From assembly GCA_050303415.1 (NCBI GenBank), contig JBNLBS010000010.1:1-64000 (forward strand): 64,000 bases of DNA, written 5' to 3'. The notes beneath the pieces are model-generated. The model was not told where the DNA came from, did no database searches, and worked only from the letters and a program-made list of their open reading frames with translations. Both the position numbers and the translations under genes were made by a program. Shown piece after piece: positions 34,758 to 42,940 of this stretch. The first letter of the stretch is position 1. Each line of letters begins with the position of its first letter. This DNA is from JBNLBS01 sp050303415 (GTDB taxonomy: Bacteria; Pseudomonadota; Gammaproteobacteria; Methylococcales; Methylomonadaceae).

Positions 34758-35375
34758 ATGACTGAACAGAATGAATTCAGTCTGGCCGCGCAGCAATTGA
34801 TCGAGGCCGGACGCTTTATCGACAGCAGAGGCTGGGTTCCGGCAACCAGCGGTAATTTTTCCGTACGACTGGCAAACGGAGAGATTGCCATCACCGTATC
34901 CGGCAAACATAAAGGCCGGTTATCGGTTGAAGATATTATGCGTATAGATAGTTACGGCAACTCGCTGGACGGCAAAAAGCCCTCGGCGGAAACACTGCTG
35001 CATACCGCACTTTATCAGCGCTATCCTGAAGTAAAGGCGGTGCTGCATCCGCATTCCATGAACGCTACCCTGGCGGCACGGTTTTTTAATGATGCGATGG
35101 TGCTGGAGGATTATGAGCTGTTAAAGGCGCTGAACGGCATAGACTCGCATGAAAGCAAAGTTACCATCCCGATTTTCGCTAACGACCAGAATATCCCCAG
35201 GCTGGCGGAAAAAGTGGAACGCTATCTGGATCAGCATGACGATATTCATGCTTATATTATTGCCGGGCATGGTTTTTATACCTGGGGTGCTTCGGTGGCG
35301 GATGCGTTAAGACATCTGGAAGCACTGGAATTTTTATTTGAATGTGAAATACGTATGCACGGAGTAAAACAATGA
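34758..35375 (+). CDS. mtnB: Methylthioribulose-1-phosphate dehydratase
   Basis: Class II aldolase-like zinc enzyme of the methionine salvage pathway. It dehydrates 5-methylthioribulose 1-phosphate to the diketone. The 205 residues carry GWVPATSGNFSVRL, the metal-binding HPHS and the later GHGFYTWG. It is the first gene of mtnB-mtnD-mtnC; mtnA and a methylthioadenosine phosphorylase or nucleosidase are not in the window. Confidence 0.95.
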   Translation: MTEQNEFSLAAQQLIEAGRFIDSRGWVPATSGNFSVRLANGEIAITVSGKHKGRLSVEDIMRIDSYGNSLDGKKPSAETLLHTALYQRYPEVKAVLHPHSMNATLAARFFNDAMVLEDYELLKALNGIDSHESKVTIPIFANDQNIPRLAEKVERYLDQHDDIHAYIIAGHGFYTWGASVADALRHLEALEFLFECEIRMHGVKQ

Positions 35376-35926
35376 GTCGCTTAACCATTTTTAAAGACGA
35401 TAGCGCTGAAGCTTGCGCTGACACTACCGAATATGACTCTATCGCGCGGGAACTGAATGCAATCGGCGTACAGTTTGAACGCTGGCAGGCGGCGGCAGAA
35501 TTCTCCGCCGATGCAGACAGCGAACAAGTGCTGGCCGCTTATCAGCAGTCCATAGATACATTGAAACAGCAATACCGGTTTCAGTCGGTGGATGTGATCG
35601 CTTTGTCGCCGGATCATCCTGACAAGGCGGCAATGCGGCAGAAATTTCTGGATGAGCATACTCATGACGATTTTGAAATCCGTTTCTTTGTCGAAGGCAG
35701 CGGCTTGTTCTATCTGCATGTGGCGGACAAGGTCTACGCCGTATTGTGCGAGCAGGGCGACTTGATCAGCGTTTCGGCCAACACCACACACTGGTTCGAT
35801 ATGGGCGAAAATCCGGCATTTAAATGTATCCGTTTTTTTACCACCGACGAAGGCTGGTTGGCCAACTTCACCGGCACCGATATAGCCAAAAAATTTCCAA
35901 GTTATGAACAGTACCTGGAGCAATAG
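35372..35926 (+). CDS. mtnD: Acireductone dioxygenase
   Basis: Cupin-fold metalloenzyme that cleaves acireductone to the methionine precursor 2-keto-4-methylthiobutyrate and formate (Fe form). The ligands His96, His98, Glu102 and His140 are all present (HTHDDFEIRFF and ANTTHWF). The start overlaps the mtnB stop by 4 bp (ATGA). 184 residues, usual length. Confidence 0.96.
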   Translation: MSRLTIFKDDSAEACADTTEYDSIARELNAIGVQFERWQAAAEFSADADSEQVLAAYQQSIDTLKQQYRFQSVDVIALSPDHPDKAAMRQKFLDEHTHDDFEIRFFVEGSGLFYLHVADKVYAVLCEQGDLISVSANTTHWFDMGENPAFKCIRFFTTDEGWLANFTGTDIAKKFPSYEQYLEQ

Positions 35927-35928
35927 GG

Positions 35929-36609
35929 ATGATAAAAGCCATCGTCACCGATATAGAAGGCACCACCTCATCATTGTCTTTTGTTAAAGAGGTATTGTTT
36001 CCTTATGCCAGAAAACATATCGCCGACTTTGTCAGAAAGCACCAGCATCAGCCGGAGGTTGCGCAATTGCTCGATGATGTCAGACAGGAAGTCGGCAAGC
36101 AATTGGATGGCGAAGGTATTATCGAACAACTGCATGACTGGATAGATAACGACCAAAAAATCACCCCGTTAAAAGCGTTGCAGGGGCTGATCTGGCAGAC
36201 GGGCTATCAGCAGGGTGATTATCAGGGCCATATTTACCAGGATGCGGTCGAGCAATTGCAAACATGGAAACAGCAGGGCATAGACTTATACGTCTATTCA
36301 TCCGGCTCGGTCTATGCGCAAAAACTGCTGTTTTCGCATACCGCCTACGGTGATTTAACGCCATTATTTAGCGGTTATTTCGATACCCGTATCGGTGGAA
36401 AAAAAGAACCCGAATCCTATCAACGCATTGCCGAGCAAATCAACCGGCCGGCTGCAGACATTCTTTTCTTGTCGGATATCAAACAAGAACTGGATGCCGC
36501 TAGCCGGGCCGGAATGCAATGTTTATGGCTGGTCAGGGACCAGGAGGAAATCAATCCTGATGCAGAATATCGACAGGTTAAAAGTTTTGCTGAGATTATG
36601 ATTAGCTAA
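35929..36609 (+). CDS. mtnC: Enolase-phosphatase E1
   Basis: Bifunctional HAD enzyme that enolises and dephosphorylates the MtnB product to give acireductone. The nucleophile Asp8 and Glu10 lie in TDIEGTTSS, with YSSGSV and FLSDIKQELDAASRAG further on. 226 residues, 2 bp after mtnD. Its last bases are the left copy of a 15-bp direct repeat that flanks the following insert. Confidence 0.96.
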   Translation: MIKAIVTDIEGTTSSLSFVKEVLFPYARKHIADFVRKHQHQPEVAQLLDDVRQEVGKQLDGEGIIEQLHDWIDNDQKITPLKALQGLIWQTGYQQGDYQGHIYQDAVEQLQTWKQQGIDLYVYSSGSVYAQKLLFSHTAYGDLTPLFSGYFDTRIGGKKEPESYQRIAEQINRPAADILFLSDIKQELDAASRAGMQCLWLVRDQEEINPDAEYRQVKSFAEIMIS

Positions 36610-36616
36610 TTCAACT

Positions 36617-36733
36617 GATAGATTATTTTATCTTGTTCCGTTTGTAGAGAACGAAAATGAAATATTTCTAAAAACCATCATTTCCAGCCGTAAGGCGACA
36701 AAACGTTATTTGGAGGTCGATGATGAGCACTAA
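36617..36733 (+). pseudogene. 3' remnant of a toxin gene
   Basis: An uninterrupted frame without a start reads RLFYLVPFVENENEIFLKTI, then ISSRKATKRYL, and ends at 36733, overlapping the antitoxin start. The pattern VPF...FLKTIIxSRKATKRYL is that of the C terminus of toxins paired with COG5304-type antitoxins. Everything upstream is lost at the junction with the repeat, so no toxin can be made. Confidence 0.6.
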
Positions 36734-37025
36734 GCAAGAAAACAAAAAATTGAATAAAGAAGAAAAAGAAATCCTTGAATCATATGAACATGAGGAATGG
36801 GTTTCTGTGGCTGATGCTGAAGAAGTTAGCAGGTATCAAGCTGCAGCCAAAGCCACGTTTAAAAAAGATAAACGGGTTAATATTCGGATTTCAGGGGTAG
36901 ACCTTGAATTAATTCAAGAACGGGCATTAATGGAAGGTATTCCTTACCAAACATTGATGTCTAGTATTCTTCATAAATATGTGAATGGTCGCTTAGTAGA
37001 CAAAACGCATAATCATGGTAATTGA
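36723..37025 (+). CDS. Orphan CopG-type (COG5304) antitoxin
   Basis: About 100 residues: a charged N-terminal part that would wrap the toxin, and a C-terminal ribbon-helix-helix segment (KRVNIRISGVDLELIQERA, then GIPYQTLMSSILHKYVNGRL) typical of COG5304 antitoxins. Two ATGs are adjacent; GGAGG six bases upstream favours the second (36723). With the toxin reduced to a fragment, the protein is probably an orphan DNA-binding autorepressor. Confidence 0.8.
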   Translation: MSTKQENKKLNKEEKEILESYEHEEWVSVADAEEVSRYQAAAKATFKKDKRVNIRISGVDLELIQERALMEGIPYQTLMSSILHKYVNGRLVDKTHNHGN

Positions 37026-37116
37026 GAGAATTTATCTTATCCATCGATTATTTGTTAACCTCCTTATTTCAATAACTCTGATACCCTGGTTTAGCTAATT
37101 CAACTAACAATTTTTT

Positions 37117-38640
37117 ATGTCTAACATCAAAATAGCCATCGCTGCCGATTCGCCCGAAACAGTTCAAGCCGGACAAATCATTGCTGAAAATGGCGGCAAT
37201 GTAGTTGATGTTGCCGTGGCATGTGCGCTGGCTGCCGGTTTAAGTGAAGTTCTTATGTGCAGCCTGGGCGGCAGTGCCTTTATCTCGATCAAACGACCCG
37301 GAGAAAAACCCGTATTGATCGACGGCGGCGATGCGATGCCCGTTATTCCCCAAGTAAAGCCTCATGCCTGGCGCGAAGCGAAGTTGCCCTATGGTGACGG
37401 CATAAAGGTTAATGTCGGGCATGGCTCCATTGCAGTACCGGGCATGCTGAAGGCATTGGAAGAAAGCTGGCGCGGCTACGGGCACATGCCCTGGAAAGAG
37501 GTTATGGCGCCTGCCATTCAGATGGCAAAGGAGGGTGTGGCTGCAAACTGTACGTTGGGCACTTGGCTTGAGTTGGCCGGCGAAGCCATTTTTTATCCTC
37601 AACAGGAAAGTCGAAAAAGTTTTTTTCCAACAGGACGTGCAATCAGGGAAGGAGACATATTTACCCTGCCGGATTACCAACAAACACTGGAGGCCATTGC
37701 CGATGAAGGCTCCCGTATTTTCTACGAAGGCTATATTGCAGAAGCGTTTGAGCGGGAGATTCAAGCTCATGACGGCTACCTGAAACGTAGCGATATGGCT
37801 GACTATCGGGCCATTTATAGAAAACCCATTATCATATCGTCGCAAGGCTACCAATTGGCTCTTAATCCGCCGCCTTCAATTGGCGGCGCGATGGTCGGGT
37901 CTATGATCGGAATGGTAGACAGCCGATGGCATTTAGCTATGACTCCGGCGGACAAAGCTCTGCTGTTGGCCAAGTCCCAGGAGGCTATGCTCAATCTCCG
38001 TCATGAAGAGTCCGCCGGAGACTGGGGTAACGAGCGGGCATCAGAAATTCTGGAAAGGGCATGGCTGAAAAAATATCTGGATAAAAGACTGTCGCCTCAT
38101 ACATTGCATATGAGTTTTGTAGGAAGTGACGGCACGGCTGTGGCCATTACCATGAGTAACGGCTATGGCTCGGGCATTACCATTCCGGGCACGGGTATTA
38201 CATGCAATAACAGCCTGGGTGAGCCGGAGCTCAACCCGCATGGTTTTTTTAGCCTTAAACCACAGCAACGCTTCGTCTCAAATATGTCACCGGCTTTGGC
38301 CTGGAATAAAGACGGCAGAGTCATCGCCATGGGCTCACCCGGGGCGAGCAGGATAAGCACCACAATTACACAGGGCTGGATTAATCTAGCCCATCATCAA
38401 CTTAGTCCCCAAGCATCAGTTAATGCGCCGCGCCTGCATGTCGATTACCAGGAAGACCAATATGTCGTTCAATATGAACCGGGAATAGAGACCAGTGCGC
38501 TAAAGCAACATTTTAAATTAAGGGCTTTTGAAAACAAGGATATGTACTTCGGGGCATTTAATATTGCTATCAGGGATAACAAAGGCCGAGTCGAGGCAGT
38601 TGCGGATAGCCGAAGGCATGGAGCGACTTTCTGTTCTTAA
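37117..38640 (+). CDS. Gamma-glutamyltransferase-family protein
   Basis: Ntn-hydrolase of the GGT family, 507 residues. The likely self-processing nucleophile is Thr329 in HTLHMSFVGSDGTAVAIT, where classic enzymes have TTH. The MGSPGASRI motif supplies the oxyanion region and ITCNNSLGEPELNP the lid region. It lacks a signal peptide, so unlike E. coli Ggt it should be cytosolic, and the usual cleaved periplasmic maturation is not expected. It could process glutathione or glutathione conjugates, or be a related acylase. Confidence 0.82.
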   Translation: MSNIKIAIAADSPETVQAGQIIAENGGNVVDVAVACALAAGLSEVLMCSLGGSAFISIKRPGEKPVLIDGGDAMPVIPQVKPHAWREAKLPYGDGIKVNVGHGSIAVPGMLKALEESWRGYGHMPWKEVMAPAIQMAKEGVAANCTLGTWLELAGEAIFYPQQESRKSFFPTGRAIREGDIFTLPDYQQTLEAIADEGSRIFYEGYIAEAFEREIQAHDGYLKRSDMADYRAIYRKPIIISSQGYQLALNPPPSIGGAMVGSMIGMVDSRWHLAMTPADKALLLAKSQEAMLNLRHEESAGDWGNERASEILERAWLKKYLDKRLSPHTLHMSFVGSDGTAVAITMSNGYGSGITIPGTGITCNNSLGEPELNPHGFFSLKPQQRFVSNMSPALAWNKDGRVIAMGSPGASRISTTITQGWINLAHHQLSPQASVNAPRLHVDYQEDQYVVQYEPGIETSALKQHFKLRAFENKDMYFGAFNIAIRDNKGRVEAVADSRRHGATFCS

Positions 38641-38677
38641 ATCAATCGAGACTGACCCCCAATATCGCTTATATTTT

Positions 38678-38724
38678 GGTGAATTCAAGTTCTAAGTGTG
38701 TTGCACTTAGAACTTGAATTCACC
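38678..38724. terminator. Perfect 21-bp hairpin after the GGT-like gene
   Basis: The arms 38678-38698 and 38704-38724 are exact complements with a five-base loop. Only TTT follows, so it may be a terminator or a small palindromic insertion. Confidence 0.6.
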
Positions 38725-38815
38725 TTTCATCATGACCAATAAAATGCTGGAAGTCAATTTTACAAAAAACGGAACCTTGTCTTAACAATTTACACTCAGA
38801 AAATGTCAACTGTAA

Positions 38816-38956
38816 GGCCTGATACTGAAGTCTTTGAATCAATTCGAAATATCCGCTCTTGAATTAACTGAAGAAAATACAACTTTTGTTTTACAGGGAA
38901 AATTACTCGATGGAATGGATATTACCGGTGAGGATAATGTAACGATAGTACCGTAA
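38816..38956 (+). pseudogene. Gene fragment, C-terminal part only
   Basis: A frame without a good start reads LNQFEISALELTEENTTFVL, then QGKLLDGMDITGEDNVTIVP, and stops at 38956. It has the composition of a real protein end but is closed by a stop upstream at 38813. A TTG at 38834 could start a 40-residue product but has no ribosome site. Probably a remnant. The parent protein is not recognised. Confidence 0.4.
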
Positions 38957-39032
38957 GTAAAGTAATTTTCTTTATCAATTACAGTTTATAATCGCTGTGT
39001 AGAATTCTGGCGATTATTTTTTGGTGAAACTT

Positions 39033-39311
39033 ATGCCCTATATTAAAAAATTTTTTATGATTTTTTTATTAGGCTTAAACATTCTAATAGCTTGCTTAAT
39101 GCTTTATATCGCTTCCGATTTCTTTTCCATTAACGGTAGCAGAAGTCATATCTGGGGTGTAATATTTCTATCCATTTTTATTGTTATTAATTATGTTCTG
39201 TATAGAGCCATAAAAAAATCAAATTTATTTGCTCTTGTAACAACAATAACTATATATCTATCTATTTTTTTATTTTTTATTGCCAAGATTCAGATTAACC
39301 TGAATCCGTGA
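39033..39311 (+). CDS. Small membrane protein of unknown function
   Basis: About 92 residues with three predicted transmembrane helices (roughly 7-28, 39-56 and 65-86) and little else. The TTG/GTG codons at 39021-39026 are replaced by the ATG at 39033 as start, since GGTG lies six bases ahead. AT-rich. No family is recognised. Confidence 0.55.
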   Translation: MPYIKKFFMIFLLGLNILIACLMLYIASDFFSINGSRSHIWGVIFLSIFIVINYVLYRAIKKSNLFALVTTITIYLSIFLFFIAKIQINLNP

Positions 39312-39400
39312 CTTAAAAAAACACCTAATCATACTTATTAAAAAGTCCGTAGTTCCGATTGGCGTCAGTGTATCGGAGGATTGTTTCGATCATCACATTC

Positions 39401-39427
39401 GTGCGATTACGCTAAAGCTAATCGTAC
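39401..39427. repeat. REP-like palindrome
   Basis: GTGCGATTACGCT (39401-39413) and AGCTAATCGTAC (39416-39427) form an imperfect stem. It separates the small membrane gene from the end of the TIR operon. Confidence 0.5.
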
Positions 39428-39467
39428 CTAAAGCCCTGCCCCCCATAGTAGGCTTTTTCTGTAGTCT

Positions 39468-41345
39468 TTAAAGAGATAATAGCTTTTTTGCAAACTCATG
39501 GGATTCTCCTAATACAAAAGGGAATGGCTCAATTAGCCCAATCTCTACGTATTCATTATATTTTTCGAAGTTAGGCATTTCTATAGGAGGCTCATTTGTT
39601 TCTCTTAGATCGCAATAGTGGCATCTAATTACCTGCTTTCCACTACTGTAAATCTGTTTCACATACATGTCATGAGGACATGTTCTGTTATTTACCAAAG
39701 CCGTTCTTATTGACTTTGTTTTTTCGTCAGTGGTTTCATTAAGAAGACTAGGAAATTTATATTTTTGCTCAATCGAGCAAATGGGGCTGCCTGTTCTTAT
39801 GTCTAGTATAGTGATTTCGTTATCGTAATATAAATATACTTTTTTTGCTGCAACAGATACATCAGCACCCACTATAGTGTGCATTTGACTGTCATTAATA
39901 ACTTCTCTAGTATTTTTATTCTCAACTATCACATAGCTTCCTCTTTTGTGTCGAACAATTATATCTCCATCAATAGCTATAATATCTTCCGGCAACTCAC
40001 GATCAACCATTGCGCCAGTCAAAACATCCCACTCATTAATATAATTGTTTTCATCCCATGTTCGTATGGTGCTACTGTCATGAGAGAATTCTGCTCTTAC
40101 AAATTTTGAACCAAATTTAGTTATTAGAGCACTGTTCTCTAAATTCCACACTGAAATCGTACCCCAACCACCATATACCCACTCTGATAATTTTCCTAAA
40201 CCCATCAAATATTTGTTATTTCTACTAAGGCTAACACTGCTCAAATTATATGGCGCAGATATTTCAGAATAAACATTGCCATTTGAAGCATTTATTAATT
40301 TTATCGGGGCTTTTTTTTCAGAGATTTCATTTAGATTAGGCGTGGCAATTATATACTTATTGTCTACGCTAAATTCAAAATCCCTAAATGTATCATTTCT
40401 TATCTCAAACACCATTGAATAGCGATTTGAATCCCAAACTCTTAAGACATTATCATTTGTCAGAGTCGCAATCACGTCTCCTCTACTACTAATTTTCAGT
40501 TTCTTCAGAATACAGTTTTCTAAAGCTGGTGCACCGTGTAAAGTAAGAATGGCATCTGCTAAAAGGTAGTCAAGTTCAGAATTATTAGATGCATATATAT
40601 GATCTTTATTGTTGCTATTTTCGGTTATTGTATATTGCACATCTAAAAGTTTACGCTTTTGATTTGTGATGTAATCAACCAAATTGTTTTCGAGTATCTC
40701 GATACGAGAGCTATTCAGTCTTCCATGCAAATCATCCATTTTTTCTTTTTCTAAATTTTCCGCCGAAATACTTTTTCTTATATATTCAATCTGCAAATCA
40801 CTAATAGTTATATGTGGTGGCTTACTCTTAAGCCATTCTTCTAGTGTACTTAATGCCTTTCCTCTGGTAAGGTGACTAAGATCTTTATTGCTATCTATCC
40901 ACGCAGTCGATTGTTCAATAACTTTGGTATGTGTTCTAATCCAATCTATATTTACCGTAAGCATTTCGCTAAGGTTTAGTATATCGGACTTGGAAAATCC
41001 TGATTTATATGGAATGGCCTGCAATTTAGCTAAATTAGGGGGTAACATATCGAAGTCAACACCACTACTAACAATGCTAAATATTCTTTTATGCAGCTTT
41101 TCTGCGTACTCTATTTCATCTTGACAAACTCTAGATGAAAGTGAATTATTAGTGATAATAAAAATTATTGCATCGGAAGATCTTATCAATTCTTGAAGTC
41201 TTCCCCACCAAATCTCACCAGGAAGGGTTTCGTCAACATCAAGATAAACACCAATAGATTCTTTTTTTAATTCACTCTTCAATTCAGTACAAAGTTCTTG
41301 ATCATCCCGTGAATATGATAAAAATACTTTTAGATTCTTAGCCAT
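39468..41345 (-). CDS. TIR domain protein with WD40-like region
   Basis: Third gene of the TIR-SLATT operon, 625 residues. Residues 1-130 are a TIR domain (VFLSYSRDD, then DVDETLPGEIWWGRLQELI) with the likely NADase glutamate Glu77 in SRVCQDEIEYA. Residues 145-260 are a helical linker, with WIDSNKDLSHLTRGKALSTL near its start. Residues 270-520 contain degenerate WD40-type blades (NVLRVWDS, TISVWNLE, YINEWDVL, ITILDIRTG). Near 556-578, CPHD and CHYC form a possible zinc site. A WD40 platform could sense an invader or scaffold TIR assembly. No STAND NTPase motor is present. AT-rich compared with neighbours. Confidence 0.88.
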   Translation of the reverse strand: MAKNLKVFLSYSRDDQELCTELKSELKKESIGVYLDVDETLPGEIWWGRLQELIRSSDAIIFIITNNSLSSRVCQDEIEYAEKLHKRIFSIVSSGVDFDMLPPNLAKLQAIPYKSGFSKSDILNLSEMLTVNIDWIRTHTKVIEQSTAWIDSNKDLSHLTRGKALSTLEEWLKSKPPHITISDLQIEYIRKSISAENLEKEKMDDLHGRLNSSRIEILENNLVDYITNQKRKLLDVQYTITENSNNKDHIYASNNSELDYLLADAILTLHGAPALENCILKKLKISSRGDVIATLTNDNVLRVWDSNRYSMVFEIRNDTFRDFEFSVDNKYIIATPNLNEISEKKAPIKLINASNGNVYSEISAPYNLSSVSLSRNNKYLMGLGKLSEWVYGGWGTISVWNLENSALITKFGSKFVRAEFSHDSSTIRTWDENNYINEWDVLTGAMVDRELPEDIIAIDGDIIVRHKRGSYVIVENKNTREVINDSQMHTIVGADVSVAAKKVYLYYDNEITILDIRTGSPICSIEQKYKFPSLLNETTDEKTKSIRTALVNNRTCPHDMYVKQIYSSGKQVIRCHYCDLRETNEPPIEMPNFEKYNEYVEIGLIEPFPFVLGESHEFAKKLLSL

Positions 41346-41369
41346 TAAATATTGTCTCGGAGCTATTTG

Positions 41370-42254
41370 TCATACGTTTTTTCGCGCTGTCCATTGGGTA
41401 TGTTCCCTCGAAAACGCCGATTCACTATTAATTACAAATTCAGACAAATTGTTTTCATCTTTTACAGATACTGACTCGCCTTTAATCAGAACGATTTCGT
41501 GTGCCGCAAGTACATACGAAGAATTAAGCTCGTTATGCTTTTTTGCCTGAACCCAAGTTAACACTGCCCCTGCAGCTGTTGCCACAACTTCAATCGGTAG
41601 CGAAATAGTTGGTTCTTTAATCCTGTACAGAAGCATTAGTACGGCAAAGAAATGCAATAGTATTGAGGCGATAAACCACTGTCTTGAGCGCTTTTTATTA
41701 AAAATCGATTTTTTTGAATACCATCGAGACTGATTGTCAATTCTATCTGCTTTATATATTGCTAACCTTTCTTGCCAAGGCATGTTTCTCAGTGAAACCA
41801 TTTTTTCGGAAATTGCCACTCCTAAATCAGGATTCCATTCTAATGACTCTGAAAGAGAGCGATTTTGATCTAGAATTGCTTTCAAATCTGTCAGCAACTC
41901 TCTTTGCGCCTGATCTTCAGGTATGTCCCGATCATATGGATCGGCTCTCATGACCCAACGCCAAGTGCGGGTCTTCACTGATTCTGCTACTGCACGACCG
42001 TTATACCAAGTATCTTCAGGTTTCTGTATTTTAAGCCACACCAATATACCAAGAGTAACTAGAAACATAGCCGCTGAAGCAATTGCGCCGTACACATGTT
42101 GAGGCCAATAAAAAGAAACATAAGCTGCCAAGACTAACAAAACCAGGTAGAGTCGTAATGCTCCGAAATAATGCCCTTGTGCTTTTAACGAAGCGCTATC
42201 AGAAGCATTGTACAAAGCAGGGAAATCAGATTCCTCCATGTGCATTTCAATCAT
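41370..42254 (-). CDS. SLATT/DUF4231 membrane effector-like protein
   Basis: This 294-residue inner-membrane protein has two hairpins of transmembrane helices (about 31-49 with 55-74, and 193-210 with 218-236) and the motifs DTWYNGRAVAESVKTRTWRW and NQSRWYSKKSIFNKKRSRQW. Both look like SLATT/DUF4231 signatures. SLATT domains are predicted pore-forming effectors of nucleotide-signal immunity. No SLOG, macro or SMODS domain is fused, so the sensor must lie in a partner. Its start overlaps the preceding stop by 8 bp, and the TIR-WD40 gene follows after 24 bp. Confidence 0.82.
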   Translation of the reverse strand: MIEMHMEESDFPALYNASDSASLKAQGHYFGALRLYLVLLVLAAYVSFYWPQHVYGAIASAAMFLVTLGILVWLKIQKPEDTWYNGRAVAESVKTRTWRWVMRADPYDRDIPEDQAQRELLTDLKAILDQNRSLSESLEWNPDLGVAISEKMVSLRNMPWQERLAIYKADRIDNQSRWYSKKSIFNKKRSRQWFIASILLHFFAVLMLLYRIKEPTISLPIEVVATAAGAVLTWVQAKKHNELNSSYVLAAHEIVLIKGESVSVKDENNLSEFVINSESAFSREHTQWTARKNV

Positions 42255-42723
42255 ATCCTAGGTTTTTATATACTTGATCTTTGTAATGATAGTTGTCATT
42301 ATCATCATGCATTTCATAGTTTTCGATAGCATACCCAACGATAGCAGGTGAATAAGGTACGAAAATGGCTCCGATGTCACGAATAATTAGCGGGCATTTA
42401 TCTTTTTGAATGCTCCGTGAGCCATCTAAATTTACTCCAATAATAGTGCACCCTTTTTCCACTGCGACTTCCGCTTCCCAGCGTACGTATTTATGCTTGT
42501 TTTTTGTATCCTCACCTATAAGCATTACATATTTACCAGCCATGTTGATGCGCCTACGACACTTCCGCTTTATATATGCCTCATTTTCTGAATTGATTTC
42601 GTTGGTTAGTTGACAGTTTGTGAAATTAAAGTCCATATTCGTATTTGCCTTCCATGCTTGCATAAGGCGGTAATAATGAATATCGGTACTACTGAATCCA
42701 ACAAATGTCCTTGGAAGTCCCAT
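42247..42723 (-). CDS. ThsB-type TIR-like protein (MTH538/DUF1863 family)
   Basis: First gene of the operon, with a strong AGGAGG before the ATG. The 158 residues begin RTFVGFSSTDIHYYRLMQAW and continue with YVMLIGEDTKNKHKYVRWEAEVAVEKGC in outline. This is the pattern of the MTH538 TIR-like family that includes ThsB of Thoeris. The acidic pair after Trp82 (Glu83, Glu85) is where catalytic residues are expected. In Thoeris, ThsB makes an ADP-ribose-type signal from NAD for ThsA. Here no ThsA is present and the SLATT protein takes its place. Confidence 0.82.
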   Translation of the reverse strand: MGLPRTFVGFSSTDIHYYRLMQAWKANTNMDFNFTNCQLTNEINSENEAYIKRKCRRRINMAGKYVMLIGEDTKNKHKYVRWEAEVAVEKGCTIIGVNLDGSRSIQKDKCPLIIRDIGAIFVPYSPAIVGYAIENYEMHDDNDNYHYKDQVYKNLGYD

Positions 42724-42913
42724 GTTTTCCTCCTTTTACGTATAAATATTACTTTCCATGCGTATTCGCCTTTATGTTTTTATAATTAGGCAAATTAAGC
42801 AGGATGGATTTTTGCTGAGTCTATTTGTTAGATATAGCCATGTCAACCACTAGAAAATTTAGATTTTTAGATGAAGATCAAAAATCAAAAGTGCATTGTT
42901 GTCCAATAATTTT

Positions 42914-42940
42914 GTCGGGTTATGGTTACACTAACCCGAC
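42914..42940. repeat. REP-like palindrome, copy 1
   Basis: GTCGGGTTA (42914-42922) and TAACCCGAC (42932-42940) form a 9-bp stem. The same arms occur at 60452-60478, so this is a dispersed element. It lies directly after the toxin stop codon. Confidence 0.65.

Larger units (their letters stand above)
36602..37105. repeat. 15-bp direct repeats bracketing a toxin-antitoxin remnant
   Basis: TTAGCTAATTCAACT occurs at 36602-36616 (over the mtnC stop codon) and again at 37091-37105, just before the GGT-like gene. The segment between them holds only the toxin remnant and the antitoxin gene, as expected if this module had been inserted with duplication of its target. Confidence 0.75.

Noticed and set aside
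39468..42723. Straightforward Thoeris assignment of the TIR operon
   Set aside because: A ThsB-like protein is present but neither a SIR2-SLOG nor a macro-type ThsA is encoded, so naming it Thoeris would overstate the evidence.
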